Shown: piece by piece, positions 46,801-60,600 of the stretch | Layout: the number at the start of each line of letters is the position of its first letter | How positions within the stretch are numbered: position 1 is the first letter of the stretch | From: Chaetorhynchus papuensis | Taxonomy: Eukaryota; Chordata; Aves; Passeriformes; Rhipiduridae | NCBI GenBank assembly: GCA_013396525.1 | Contig: VWYX01001138.1 | Location: 100,165 to 164,164, forward strand | Length of the DNA: 64,000 nucleotides | Direction of reading: 5' to 3' | Notes under the pieces: model-generated | Databases searched by the model: none | What the model was told of the DNA's origin: nothing | The model's input: the letters and a program-made list of their open reading frames with translations, nothing else | Made by a program: the position numbers and the translations under genes

Positions 46801-49800
46801 TCCTCTCACTGGTTTGGCATTTTCAGAGAGGAAAGCGCATCAAGCTGCTTCAGGAAAGGCTCAAACAGCTTTGTCCAGTGGGTATTATCCCTCTGTCCAT
46901 TATTCCTGTGAGAACATGCCCACAGAAGGCTGGTTTAATGCAGGATCTCAGGGCTGACCCTGCAGACGCTGGGATGGCCCGAGAACGGCGCTGCCTCTCA
47001 GAGAGCAGAGCCCTGCAGCCAGATGAGGGCTGGGAGCAGCTTTTTGAGCAGCTGAAAAGACACCCCAGCACAGTGGTCAGGAGCTCACAGAATCCCCAAT
47101 GCCGCCCCTCAGAGCCCAGGAGCAAACAGATGAAATTACCCGAAATATTCACTTGTCCTCTTATCTGCGGGTTTGCTTCGTAGACACACTCGTAGACGCC
47201 GGAGTGCTCCTCCCTCTTCCCATTGATTCTACCAAAAACAGGACTCAGGTAAGCATCCAGCACAACTTATCCACAGACCTCCAGACCCACAGCATCACAC
47301 ACCCACAAGCATCAGCGACCTTCTCCATAGCAATTTTCCCCCAATTCCAGCAGAATGTTTGTGCTGCACCGTGCACCTGCAGCAACCCAGCTCTCCTCTC
47401 CTCGCACACCGAGGGTGGCAGAAGAGGGTTTCATGTGCACCACACCTGACACGGGTCTGCCAAGCCAGTGATCACTGTTCCAGCCCAGTGAAACACAGGG
47501 CAAAGCAGTGGCAAAGATCACCCAGGCTGGGCTGCTCTGGATTGATCCCCGCATCGAGAAAAACTCTCACATTCTCCTTGCTGTAAAGCTGCTGCAATGA
47601 GATTTAGTGGATTATGCAGCCCTGCAACAAACATCCCATTCTGCTGCTCGGTAATACCCACTCGAGGGAAGGGGCCCACAGAGTTTGTCCCATGGCTGCA
47701 CCGGGACAAGGGGCTGTTTGTTAGTTCTGCCGTGCACGGCGCTTCCCACTTCCAAAAACCACTCAGCTGAGGAATTGAGGTCACGCGAGGGAGGCTGGGT
47801 TATAAATACTTTAATCCTTGTTCAGCTCCCTGTTGCTATGGGGAGACAGGCACGTCGGCACTGCCATACAAAGGGACACGATGCCTCCACAGCTGCTGGG
47901 TCAGTGCCAGCCAGGCCTGACTGTAATCGGAAAGGAAAGCTCACTGCACTGCCACAATAAGGCCGGTATTCCCGCACCCAGCACGGACCACGGCCCGCCA
48001 CAGCTCCCCAGATCCTTCTGGGAAGGGACATGAAGCCCCAAGGAGAGACAACATGCACTGGAGCCTCTCACTCCACGCACAGGGAGTGGGTAGGTGGTGG
48101 CCTGCCCGGAGCAGGGTTCCTTCAAAGCTCTGGGGGAACAGCTCTCGGAACATTGAATAACCAGAGTCCAGCTGAATACCTGCTTAAAATCAGGAAATCT
48201 CTTTCTAAGAGGATATTTGTGGCTGCCCCTTCCTCCTCCTTTTTGCTCCCCTCCTCCCCATAAAGGAGAGTGTCGGGCCTTACCAAAACTCTGTTTAACT
48301 CATCTTACGCTCCACAGTCCCAAAGCCCCACCCCATCAGCAGGGCTGTGAGAACTCAGCCCTGGCTCCAGCTGACAGCAAACACCAGCTGCTTTCTGGGA
48401 AAAAAACCTGCCCGTGCTCAGGTTCTGACCTTGCCCCGACACTCACGTGTAGGTGGTGAAAGAGCTCGCGCTGTCGTCCTGCTCCAGGACCTTCTCCCCG
48501 TGCATCCACTTGTGGCCCGTGATGGTGAGTTGTGGTGCAGACACATTACAGCTGAGGGTCAGCTTGCCAGAACTCTCAGAGACTTGAGTAGCAATTTCTG
48601 GACCTGCGTTCATAAAGAATTGGATTTAAGTTAACCCGGGGTACGGCAGAGCCGACGTGGTGCCCAAGAACCTGCAACGCAAACCCCACCAGCTCCTTGT
48701 CTCTATTCCCAGCTTCCACTTACCTTCACACAGCTCCCTACCAGACCTGACCGTGCCAGCACCAGAGAGACCCCAATGCCAGGTGACCAGGCCTGAGTGG
48801 ACCTGGGATGGCCACGCTGGCCCTGCTGGCCCTGCAGCTGCTCCCCCCACGAGCAGGATCGCTGCCGTGTCCTGCATCACTCGGAGCCTCTGCTGTCCCT
48901 ACCACGGGTGCAGCCCCGGCAGAGCCCAGTGCTCAATAAGCAATGGAAAAGGTCACTCTGAAGGGCAGAGCACGGCTCTCTGCTGCTGTGAGCCACCACA
49001 GAGCTCGTGTGTCAACACCTCCCAGCACCTGAGCAGCTTCAGACACCTCCAGGTAGCACAGAGGGCAGCCAGGACCCTCTGTTGCGAGGGGGAGCAGACA
49101 AGATCGTGTGGCAGCAATACGTGCCTCACCTGAGGCAGCCCAAAGGGTTTAGTTAGAATGACTCCAGGGAGAACACAGAGCCGTGACTCCGAGAGGTCCT
49201 GGGCCTCCATGTGCCAGGCAGCAGCAAATTATGCAACCTAAGATGACTCAGGCATTTCTACTTGTAGGAGGCTGTCCGAGAAAGCAGCTGCCATCAGCAG
49301 CACCATTACACAGCCCCGAGTGCCACTATGGCCCCTACCCTTCCACCTCATCTCCATCCCTCGGAAGGAACAGCTTTTGCCAGGGCTGACAGGCATTTTG
49401 CTTTTCCTCCTATCCAAATTCCACTGGAAGAAGGGTTCTGCTGGAGTCCCATACTCCCTAGAGCATTTTCTGTTGAAAAGGCAGCTCTCCTAACTCCAGG
49501 ATTCATGGGAAGACCTTAGCAGGACTTTAATCTCCCTCCCAGGTGTCCACCACCGAAAGCAGCCTGGGCGCTCCGGCGTTCGCCCGCTCGCTCCGCGAGA
49601 GGGAACCCGGCCACGTCCACGGGACAAGCAACAACATCACACTCAAGTGTCACACAGACACGGCCATTTCAAAAACGGTTGCAATCTCAGACCTCAAAGC
49701 AAGATTTGTTTCCCCACCAGTCTGGGTTCACCAGCACGGAAGCGAGCTCAAAGCAGGGCTGCTGGAAGGAGCGGGAGCTGTACGAGCCGCAGGGAAGGGC

Positions 49801-52800
49801 CGCTGGTCAGTGGTGGTTAGGGCAGAGTCGACCACAGAATCGAGGCTCAATTCTGCAGCCAGCACCAGGGCTCGGAGGCGCTCGGGAATAAGCGGCAGGT
49901 TCCAGGTTCTTTGGCTCCGGAAAAAGGCGCGGGATTGCCGGAGGGCGAATTGGTTGGGAAGCCACAACCCTTTTTGAGCAGGGCCATTTCGGGTCAAGTC
50001 ACAGGTGGTGGGGAGATTGACAGAGGGTGGGAGTCTCTCAGTTCTACAGCTGGGGTGGGAAGGTGGGGAGAGCTTTCGGGAGCCACAGGACACAGGTGCA
50101 GGGGTGAGCATGGCAGGAGACTCAAGACACCAGTGTCCGAGCAAGTGCCAAGGCCTCGGCGTGGCCACTCACGTTCGATGACAAAAACGTTCGCCTGGGA
50201 ACGGATCCACTTGACTTTGGGGCTCTTCGACAAGTGGTTGCGGTCGGGGTCGTTGCTAGCCCGGCACTCATACATGCCCGAGTCGTCGCTCGTGAGGTTT
50301 GCGATGGAGATGGTGCTGGTAGAGTGCAAGTTGTAGGTGGCGTTGATTTTGACACGGTCCTGCCGTGCGCCATCCCAGAGCTGAGCATAGGTCTCATTGG
50401 GGTCGTTCCCCTCAAACCACCACTGGATCTCAGGGATGGGATTGCCAATCGCCTCGCAGTACAACTCCACGCTGTCCTGAGTCAGTCTCTTTTGAGACAG
50501 CGGTGACTTTATAAAACCAGCTACGAGGTTGAAGAGGTATTAGTGCAAAGTGTTAGTGCAAAGCAAGAATTCACCTTCTTACAAGCAAAAATAACCCTCG
50601 GCGACTGAGAAGAGGCTGCACACCGTCTCCAGATCAGGGCACTCTTTCCTCCCTCCCCTCCACATTCTAAACTCTGCCTGGCTCAGACAGGGCTGCTCGC
50701 TCGCATTGTGCATCTCCTGCGGCTCCGCTGCAAAACCAGCGCAGACAAAACCAGCCCTTGGTGCGTGCCACTATCCCAACTGGACACCCCTGGCATCGCC
50801 CAGCTGCTCTGAGGGAGCTGCAACGCTCCCTGAACCCCTGTCCGGCCCCCAGCGCTCGTAGTTCAGGGTGGAAACACCAGACCTGCGCTTCGAGGGCTTA
50901 CGCAGCCTCCGCATTCCCCAGCCCGTGCTCTGGCAAGGTGCTGCACAGCTCACGGCACCACGGAAGGCTGGGGACAGCGGGACCCTGACCGAGCCCCCTC
51001 CCAGCCAGTTTGATTAAGACAACCACAACAGGAGGAGGGTTTCACTGTGCCCCTGTGGCCCCAGGAGGAACGTGTCCGTTCCCCCTCGCTGCACAGCCCT
51101 GGGCTGCCTGGCTGTAATTCAGAGCTGGCCGGGGCCCAGGCCCCCCCTCGCTGCGCCCTGGCACAGCCACACGTACCGGCCACACGCACCGGCCCCTCGC
51201 CCCTCACACTCTTGTTCCATCCCTCAGCTCCCCGAGGTGCCCAGCAGCAACTCCTAAGCACAACCCCGAGGGTAAGAACTTTTCTAGGGGAGGAGGAAAG
51301 TCTTGCAGTCTGCAAGACGTCATGAGCCAGGTGAGGAAATGTGTAAATTTGTTGTCATACAAACAGTGAAATCTGACTTTTCATCTGGGGCAAGACCAGC
51401 CTGCAGAGCTGAACTGGCAACAAACAGACCAGAGGCGCAGGCAGCAGCTGCAGGCTGGAATTTGGGTATTTTTCACTCTGCCTTGCAGCCAGAGGCCGGA
51501 GGGATCAGCGCTGCAATCAGCCCAGTCCAAAGGTCGGTCTGTGAGCCGCAGGGAGCGGAGCTGCCAAACGCCTTTGGGCTCCAGGGCAGGCACAGGGCAG
51601 CGGCCACAGCCCCAGGAGCCCTTCCCAGGGCAGGCAGGAAGGGAGGCTCAGCAGCTCCACTTCGGGAAAAGCCATCAGGCACAGCTCGAGGTCACTACGT
51701 GACTCACCCCCAGCCCGGTTTCAGAAGAAGGAGTTCAGCTTGAGACACATCCTTCCTGTGCTAACAGGCAGCTCGCACCCCAAGAACCTTCCAGGAATTA
51801 ATTTGCTCGGTTAAAAGCACTTTGTGATTATACACAACCCTCCATGGATGCACCAAGATGTACAGGCACAGAGGAGGTGGGCTTAGGAGAAGTTTTTTTG
51901 GGGGTTTTGAATGCCTGAAGATGTTTTAACGAGAAATCCTAAGGCTGCTTTTTGTGAGAGTAGGAACAAATCAGTGTCACAAACCGAAGTTTGCTTGAAC
52001 TCGAGAAAGACACAAGTTAGCCTGTAAGCTAAGCCTGACTCCTAAAGTCAGTTCCACATTTTTCAAAGGCAAAACTAGCTTTACCTACTAAAGCTTTGAA
52101 AGTCTTGAAGAATAAGCATGCCTGAAAGAGAAAGGACCCTCATCTGTAACCAAGGCGCTCTCAGGAGAAGGCAGACGTTAATTTTAACCAAGTGGAAGGT
52201 TCAGGGGTACCCAGAGATGTTATGGGATGGGGGTATCAGCTGGGTTCCACTCCCAGAACCCCTGACTTGCGTGCCAGAAGGGGTTTTTCCACACCACAGG
52301 CCTGTGATCAAACACTCCCAACCCTGACAAGCCCTGGAACTGCCCCCAGCACTTGTACGAGCCCGTCTGCTCCAACTGCGGCCCGAATTAAAGCGGGAGC
52401 TGGTAAAGATCAAGGGTTTTACAGCTACAAGGTGATTACTGTACGCTGACAAAATAAGCTGTGCAAGGTTATTTGCTCCGAGTTAGAGGGTGCCTCGTGC
52501 AGTTCAGACAGGTTAAAAGGCTCCAGCAAGCAGCAGCAACAGTGAGTACCATTTGCATTCCCATGGGATTCATGTCCTCCCCGTCCCCACAAAGAGAGGA
52601 AAGCCGAGAGCAGGCAATCCCAAGGCACAGGAGCGTGGCCAGCACCAACCCACTGGGATCGATCAGGGCTGCTGCCACATTTTCCAAAGGGTGACGGGCT
52701 GCAAGTGGGACTCAGCTCCCGAAGCCCAGATGCTCCTCAGAGAGCTGAGCCGGATGCTTCCCCGGGCACAGTGCAGTATCTGAGCCAGCAGGACAGCAGG

Positions 52801-54572
52801 GAAGGCAGAGAGACCAGATAACATTCTCCAGAGTCACCTTCAAACTAAAAACAACCTCTCCCCCCCGCAGAGGGAGGAGTTCCCGGGCTGTTAACAGCAG
52901 CGGGACGTGCTTGGGGTGGCTGAGCTCGGCCAGAGCCCCACTGTCCCACAGGGTACATGTTCCTGCCTGGCCTTTGTTTCTCAGCTTGGGAAGGGGATAG
53001 TTGAGGATCTGACACTTTTTGCCATTTAAAATAGCCACAAAATCTGCCCTTAAGCTTCGCACAGCCAGGTCAAAGGCAGGGTCCCTCCCTCTGAGGGCAC
53101 AGAGTCCAGGCACACAGCGACCTATGCTCCAAACCCACTGGTCCATGCGGTGAGCTGCTACCCAGTGTGCTCCATAAAGCCAAACCTAAACACTGCTGAG
53201 AGGCCCAACCCCACTTTTCAGCCCCCATTCTCTTCCCTCGAGGCACCAGCTCAGCTCCACACCAAGCCCAGGCAGGGCCAGGCAGGACATGGGCATTACA
53301 CAACTGATGGGCCAGCTCATCCTTCCAGGGCTTTTCAGAGCCAGGATAGGAACTGCCTCCTCCACGTCCCACTGGTGCCAGTCCCCAGGCAGGAGGGTGT
53401 TGGCAGGAAGCCCTCAGAGCCACAGGGGGAGCAGGATGCAGCCAACCTGGGCAGCTCCAGGTGGTTGGTGTGAGGTTTAGGAGGAGGCTCTGCCCTGCAG
53501 AATTAAAATGCAATTCGGTAGCAAGAAACTACCGGAGCAGACACTTCGGTTTTCCAGGATCCTCCCACTCTTTCACCTTCACTCTTAGGGTTTGGTTCTA
53601 CTACGCTGAATTAAGCACAAACAGGCTACAAATTGTTTAGCACCCAACACGCCAAACAGCCAGGACCAGGCTGCTTGCCACTGGCGACCAAACCGAGCCT
53701 CTTCCATCTGCACCTCGTGCACGAGGGGCTGATCCAGAGGCTGTGGAGTCCTGCGGGGACAACACGGCCGGGTTTGCCATGAGCTCCTCCAAAACCCGGA
53801 GAAGGTGGAATGTGGAGCCCCAGCACAGGGCAGACCCCGCTCACCCCCGCGGGAAGCGCTTCAAGCGCCCGCCCGGGGGCTTCCGGAGCCGCCGCCCCGC
53901 GCCGGACCCGCTCCCGCCCCGGGGATTATCGTCAACATCTTTGGGGTTTAAAGCCCGGGGACCCGGTGCTGCTCCTCAGCCGTGGAAATCGGAGAAGCGG
54001 CTGCCGGGGAATAAACTCCTCGGTTTTCCTAAGGAGAAAACAACCCAGCGCGGCTCAAAGCACCGGCGGACCCCGCCGCCCCTCCGGTTAAAGAGATCGG
54101 CGAGCACGCGGTGCGCCGGGGCATCATCCGTCCGAGCTCCGGGACTGCCCGGCGGCAGTGCCGAGCCCAGCCCAGCCCGGCCATCCCCCGATAGCCCCGG
54201 GGCGCCTCCGTTCCCCCGGCCCCGGCCCCGCCCGCCGCGGACGTGCCCCGCCGCAGGCACCCGCGCCGCCGCTCCTCCCCCCACGCCTGCCGCTCGCGGA
54301 CCCGGCCCGGAGCCCACCCGCGGGGCCGGGATCCCGCCAAGGCCCCTCGGAGCCCCCACAGGACACCCTTCCATCCAACCCCCCGCGGAGCCCCCCACTG
54401 AACCCCCACGAAGCCCCCGCCGCCCCGGGCCGCCCGAATGGAGCCCCCTCAGCCCAGAGCCGCCCCGGTCCGCCCCAGTCCGGTCCGTACTTGTCCCCGC
54501 GGCGCCGGCGGCCATCGAGCACAAGACGAGCAGCGCCAGGACCACGCGCGTTCCCGCCGCGCCCGCCGCCAT
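43802..54572 (-). CDS. BSG: BSG, basigin/neurothelin (CD147), including retinal Ig exon
   Basis: Minus-strand exons: 54491-54572 (signal peptide), 50173-50520 (extra Ig domain), 48447-48603 and 47140-47228 (Ig1), 46558-46685 and 46123-46396 (Ig2, membrane segment), 44201-44225 (25-nt micro-exon), 43802-43859. The long form has 386 residues. Skipping 50173-50520 keeps the frame and gives 270 residues; these match human basigin-1 and -2 (385 and 269). The extra Ig exon is known to be used in photoreceptors. Basigin is a chaperone for lactate transporters MCT1/MCT4 and in birds was described as HT7/neurothelin. The membrane segment has its usual buried Glu (GIVAEVLVLV), followed by EKRRKP and an acidic tail ending VRQRNAN. 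N-glycosylation sequons occur in all Ig domains. Confidence 0.96.
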
Positions 54573-54850
54573 CTCCGCACGCGCCCCCGCCGCGCCGCGC
54601 GCGCGCTATAACCGCGACCGGGGGCACCGGGGAAGGCGGGGTCAGATCGGGCCCCGCCCCGTCGCCCCTCCGGTCAGCCAATCGCACAGCGCTGCACCCC
54701 TCAAGCCACGCCCATCGGTCCCGGCGCGGCCAATCAGAGAGAAGATCACACAGAGAGCCTTCGCCTCGGTCCTGGCCCCGCGGACACAGCCGGTTCGGGC
54801 CGGTCCCGCCGCGGCCACGCCCGCCGGCCGGGGCAGCCAATGGGGAGGCG
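54573..54850 (-). promoter_or_regulatory. BSG: BSG promoter with three CCAAT boxes
   Basis: CpG-dense DNA directly upstream of the BSG start. CCAAT lies at 54678-54682, 54730-54734 and 54837-54841, all written on the plus strand, with GC boxes between them. There is no TATA box near the start. The BSG start context is GGAGATGGCGGC, close to the TISU/YY1 consensus. NF-Y and Sp1 use is inferred. Confidence 0.6.
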
Positions 54851-56990
54851 CGCTGGGGGCGGGGCTGAGGGTCCCGGGGCTGGCTCCGGTGCCGCCGCTG
54901 CCCCGGGCGGGTCCGAGGCTGCGGAGGGACGGGGGAGTCGAGCAGGTCTGCACGTGTCCGTCCCTGCCGAGCCGGGGCACACACGCACCGGGGGGGAGCA
55001 CCGGAACCCACACGCCCCCCAGGCCATGTGGCCGCTCGGGGCGCAGCGTGGGCAGAGTCACGGGGGAGCCAGCGGGTGCTCGGGCAGGTGGGTCCCCGAG
55101 CAGGGCCGGGAGCCGGCACGGCTGTGCCGGAGGCACGCGGAGGTTCCCGGAGGCTCCCGGGGGCACGCGGGGTGAGCCAGGGCCGCCTACGGGTCCCCCG
55201 CACAGCGGGATGTGTGGGAAGGAAACCGGGCAGCGCTTCCTCAGCGCGGGGAGTCCGGCAGAGACAATGGCTCCTGCGGACACCGCGGGGCCGGTGCCAG
55301 GACAAACCCGCCGACCCACGCACCGGGACCTGGCCGGCTGCACGGGGCCCTGTCCAGCAGCCCCCTCCGGCCCTCGGCACAGCGCCTACAGCCCGTGGTC
55401 AGGGCTGCCCCGACATGCAGGGAACGCACCTGGCCCCGGGGTCTCAGCCGGACAGTGCATTCTGTGAGGCCCCGGACAGTGCCCCGGGGCCTCAGCTGGA
55501 CAGTGGAGTCCGTGGGGCCTGGGGGTGCTGGGCCTCAAGTCCCAGCTCCAGCCCAGCTGGAAGTGCCTGATAACCCCAAGGGGCTGGGCAGGCAGTAACC
55601 AACAAGGCAGCTGGGGCAAAGAGGCCTCTGCAGGACAGCAGCTCTGTGTCCAGCCCTTCTCCATCCCCGCAGTGAACTCTTGACTGAGGCAGCCATGGGA
55701 GCACAGTGGAGCACTCAGGGCCGGGGCTGCTGGGCAGGGGGGCAGGAAAAGCCAAAAAACAATGGGGCCATAGGCGCCAGTCCCCACCAAGCTCTCCACG
55801 GGGATCTGCCAGCTCCTCCCAGAGCATTTCTTCCCCATGCCCCGCCCACCCCATCCACTGGCCCTGTTTCCCCTGCCCTGGGGGGATTTGCTAATGTGGC
55901 TCCTGAGGTGCAGAAATTCGGCGGACTGTGGTGCCCATGGCACCCGCGGGCTGAGGAACTGGTCCTGATTGGGGTGGCCTCCAGCATGCAGCACTGGGGA
56001 GGGAACTGGCCACAAAGAGCCAGCAAAGGCAAAGGGCACATGGGCACGGCCATTCGTGCCCGTGCAGGTCGGGGAGGCTGCTGAGGGTGCACAGAGCAGC
56101 CCCCCAGGAAAGGAAAGAGGGGTCGGCTGTGAACGAGCAGCCGGGACTGCTGCTGTATGCCGGCCGGGTGACCTTGGAAGCCGTTTGCCAGGCCTGAATA
56201 AAGCGACAATAATCCTATTCACCTTTTAGCCTCATTTCCTAAGGCAACAAAGCACATGCCCTCGCCGCGTGCAGTCGCAGGTGTCACTCAAGCCCTGATC
56301 CCATTTGCACGACTGCAGCCGAGGGAAGTTTTGCTCATTACCCCTCTGACGAGCTTTGTGCAGTGGGGGCAGGAGCCCCAGGGAGGCGCTTTGCCAGGGC
56401 CTCGTCCCTGCCCTGGCCCCGAGGTGCTGGCGGCGGGGCTGCTCACCCCATCCCAGCCGGAGAAGGCGCCGGCAGCGCCCCGGGCTGGGAGCTCACCGCA
56501 GTCTGGGGAGCTCCCCGCAGCCTCCGGAGCTCGCATGCCCCAGCCAGTCCCAGGCTGTGGGCTCAGGGCACACCCATCTGGGATCGGAGCAGCTGCAAAG
56601 GCCCTGGGCACCCATGGGGCGCCCATCAGCCACCACTGAGCACAGCCAGGCAGTGCCCGGGCAGGTGAAGGCAAACACCTTCCTCCCGTGCAGTACTGGA
56701 GGGTTTGGCCTAGGCAGAAACTGAGTGTTGGCCGCAGCTCCAGGGCAGAGGCACCGAATGTTGCCTGGGAACGGGAGAGATGCTCTCCAGGCCAGAGGTA
56801 ACCCTGCCCAGACCCTCCTGCCCACTATGCAAGGTGGAAAGAGGGTTGCTGTGAGACCCTCAGCTGCCCTGCAGCCCCAGGAGAGCAGCCAGCCCATCTA
56901 CCCATTGCTCCATGCTGGTCCACATCCGACACAAAAACCCTGTAGCCTGGGCACAGACCGGGCAGAACCTCACCCGTGCATCACAACCCT
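54851..56990. other. Intergenic DNA between BSG and CDC34; GZMM not seen
   Basis: About 2.1 kb. The first 500 bp continue the BSG CpG island. The rest is ordinary G+C-rich DNA. I looked for serine-protease exons (GZMM sits here in human) and found no IIGG start, catalytic-triad motif or split exon set on either strand. No RNA gene was recognised. Confidence 0.5.
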
Positions 56991-57675
56991 TCCCTGGAAG
57001 AACTTTATTAAATAGTGTCCAAAAAAAACCAGAAGCAGAAATATTCAGCATGACCCCAACCCTCCCAGCTAGTTTAAAACCACAAACAGACCATCCCCAC
57101 ACGCCCAGTGCTGGTGGCTGCCAGGCACATCATCCCTGGTGCTCTTCTCCCTGTGAACACAGTGCCAGCATCCTGAGCAGGGGAGGCAGAACGGTCATGT
57201 GGGCACAGCCCAGAGGGCTGCAGGATGAACCCCAAAAGGTGTTGAAAGACAACACAGCACTCCCATGCTGCCCCCCACCAAAGCAACCACTCACCACCCC
57301 CACAAGTCCCCCAAACTGTCCCTACCCCATGGGGCTGAAGAGGAGATGAACATACCCAAACAAGGGGCAGCCAACACCAGGCCCGGTTGTCACTCCTCAG
57401 CCAGGCAGAGCCACCAGCACCCCAGTTTCTGCAGCTCCGTGAACGCCCCAAAACAGCTTCCCCCTCTCCACCTGCCCCCCACAGGAAGTTTGTAAAATAG
57501 GGGTTTATCTTTTCCTACAAAGAGAGCGATGGGATTTCCTTTGCAACAGCAGAACAGTCTCCCTGCGAGGTAGAGAGTTAATTTCAGGGCTGACAGATCC
57601 TAAATTCAAACCAGTTTGTTCTAGTTGAGGTAAAATTCAGCAGTTTATAGTAAGTTTTGCAATGCCAGAGGGCCA
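56991..57675 (-). other. CDC34: CDC34 3' UTR with poly(A) signal
   Basis: AATAAA on the minus strand (plus TTTATT at 57004-57009) lies about 670 nt after the CDC34 stop. The stop-proximal 200 nt (57480-57670) are AT-rich. Confidence 0.65.
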
Positions 57676-60600
57676 TCAAGATTCCTCATTGCCGGAGTCA
57701 TCCTCATCACCATAACAGCTCTCTGCTTCCTCTTCCATCTCATCATCCTCGTAATAGTCATCATAAAAGAGGTCTGAGCCCTCATCTGGGGCTGGAGTCT
57801 TGGTCTTCACACAGTACTCAGCCAGCGTAGTGGGGACCTTCACTCCATCCCGCTCAGCGTCCACCTTGGTGCCCAGCACTTGCTTCCTGGAGGGAGAGAA
57901 GTGGGAGGTGAGAACAGAGCTCTGCACCACAACCCTCCAGAGCCCGTGTCCCACAGGATCCCAGCGCAGCCAGTGCTGCCGGGCCCAGGCTGAGCACGCA
58001 CCTGATGATGTCCGTGTACTCCCGGTCCTTCCCTTTGCTCTCCTTCCATTTGCGGTACATCACGGAGGCGTCCACGTTGGCCGGGGAAAACGTGTTGGGC
58101 TCATTCAGCAGCGAGATCACGCTGAGCAGAATGGTTCTGGCACCGATAAACATGAGCAGGTAAGAGCCAAGGTGGGTCAGCAGCACCCCAGCAGTGCCAG
58201 CAGCCCCTCTCTGTCCGTGGGAGAGCCCTGTGCTGTCCACAGCAAGAGAGGTCCCAGCAAAGGGGAGCGGGCCAGGCAAGGGACAGCAGCACACTGTTCT
58301 TCAGCAAAGCCCACAGCCCGAGAGCCTTCAACAGCTCCCTGGCACCTCCTGCAGGCTTTGGGAGCAGGAGGCTGTCCCCATCCTCCCACCTTCCCATCCC
58401 TGCCCTTGGATGAGCCTCCTGCCCACAGCCCCCCCAGCCCTCACCGCACGTTCTGGGTGGGGTTCCAGCGCTCCGATGGCAGCTCCCCGCTCTGCGGGTC
58501 ATCCACGGGCGGGTGGAGGATGGAGATGCAGACGTCACCCGTCTGAAAGCACAAGAGAAACAGGATCCTCAGGAGCTGCTGCCCCAGGATCTCCTTGCTT
58601 GCTCTTCCCTTTGGCCGAAGCCAGGTGATACGATCCCAGCTGTCCCTTCAGTCCCACAGAAGGGACGCAAAAGTGGACAAGCACCCCACGACTGCCAGCA
58701 CCGGCTGCCCAATGCCCAGCAGCGTTGCCCCCGGCGTGGGCCCTAGGGCCAGGCACGTCGCTCGCCCTGCAGCCACGCTTGGCATAGGCACAATGTCCCC
58801 AAGCGTGGGAGCTGTGAGGCCTGGAAAGCCTGGCTGACCTGGAACCTGTGCTGGGACAGCAAAGGGCTGTCGTGAGCTCGTTAGCAGCATTCCCTGTGCC
58901 AGGCAGTCATCGCCAAAGGCACCGAGTGTCCAGTGCCAAAGGCTGGCATTTGCATCCAGTGCCATCACAATAGAGGCACACGTGTCCACTGCCTGTCCAA
59001 GAGCCTCCTCGCTGTCCCAGGGGACCCACCTCGTAGATATTGGGGTGCCACATTTTGGTTAGGAACCTGAAGGCGGGAGGAGAGTAGGGGTAGTCGATGG
59101 GAAAGCGGAGACGAGCCTGCAAGGGAACAATAAGGAGATGTGAACACCAGCTTGTGAGAAGGAAGGGACGGAAACCACAGAGCTTCTGACAGCTCCGGGA
59201 AAAAGGAACCGCTGCCAAGCCCAGATGGGCTCCTGCTGGGAAAGAGCCTCCGCTCCAGCCAGCTCTGTGGGCAGGATGGATGCTGACCCCAGGGGCAGGA
59301 TGGACACCGGCCCCAGGGGCACTCTCTCACCACACAGAGTGAGGTGAGCAAAGGGGCTGTGACCAGTGGCATCTCCTTGCCCACCATCCTGCCCATACCC
59401 TCCTGTCCAGCAGGGCCCACTGGTGCTAACCCAGAGCTCTCCAATGCAGAGGAAGCAGTGGGAGCTCATGGTGCCAACCCAGCACAAACCTCACAGCAGC
59501 ACACAGAGCCAGGCAAGAGAGTCTGGGTCACCCCCCAGAGCTGCTGTCAGGGACAGGCCATGGCTGTGCCACTGGAGAAAAGGCTGTTTACCCTTCAGAG
59601 CTCACGGGAAGGAAGCATCAGGTGTTTGGTGCTCCGATTAAGACATCGAATCTAAAAATAGCCTGTCACTGCTGAGAAGAGACCCAGTCCAAACTGGCCG
59701 CAGCGTGCAGCTTGGGGGCTAAAAATAAAATCACATGAAGCTCAGGCTGCAGCCCAGGGCTCCAGCAGGGACACTCAGCCACTGCCGGCTCCTCCCACGG
59801 CTGCCAAACCTGAGGGGCTGAGATTGGGCAAAGAGGGGCTCACTCAGAGTGAAGCCTGAGGTGGCACAGGGATCTACAGCAACATCCCACAGACCCCAGA
59901 GCTGCTGCCCCGACCCACCAGCACCAAGAATCCAAGAGGATGGGGGCAGCTTCTCCCTGTGTGGCTGCACAACCTCCCAGTGACTGATTCAGCTTTCAGC
60001 TGTTTCCAGGCCCTGGGAGCAAACTTCCAGATCAAGACTCAACACGACAACTCCCGGAACGTTTCTTGCTCCCTCAGTTCGTGTACAAGAGAATCCTGAC
60101 ACTGGATCCGTGGCACAGGACAGGGGATGGGAGGAGGGAAAAGTGCAGTGGGGGCCGTGTTGTGTGTGTGGAGTGCAGGGCAGTGACACTCGGCCCCATG
60201 CTGGGCTCCAGCCAAACAGCTGAACATCGCAGAATAATCCCCTTTGTCGTGTCAGAGGGGATCGGAACAAAACCGGCCGAGGCAAAGCGATGCCAAAGGG
60301 GGCTTGGACAGCAACAACCCCACCCTGCTGTGTACAAACAGGTTGGTGTCCCCACAGGCTGGACGAGACTCGGCCCCTCTGCTCTCCTCTTATGCACAGT
60401 CTCAGCAGCACCCTCAGTGCCGAGTTTGGAAACTCTCGAGCACACAACAGGAGCATGAGGGGCTGAAAGGGTGAGAGTTCAGAGGGTCTCATGCCAGGAT
60501 ACTACAGGAATAAAAACTCCACTTCAGTGAAGAGATGAAACCTGGCTCTGAAGCATCAGCTTTGCCAGCCCGGGAAAACAAACACAGCTAACCCTGGGTG

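Noticed and set aside
53743..55467. 574-codon plus-strand open frame over the BSG promoter
   Set aside because: Stop-free because of CpG-island composition. It is antisense to BSG exon 1, is Pro/Arg/Gly-rich and shows no domain or splice logic.
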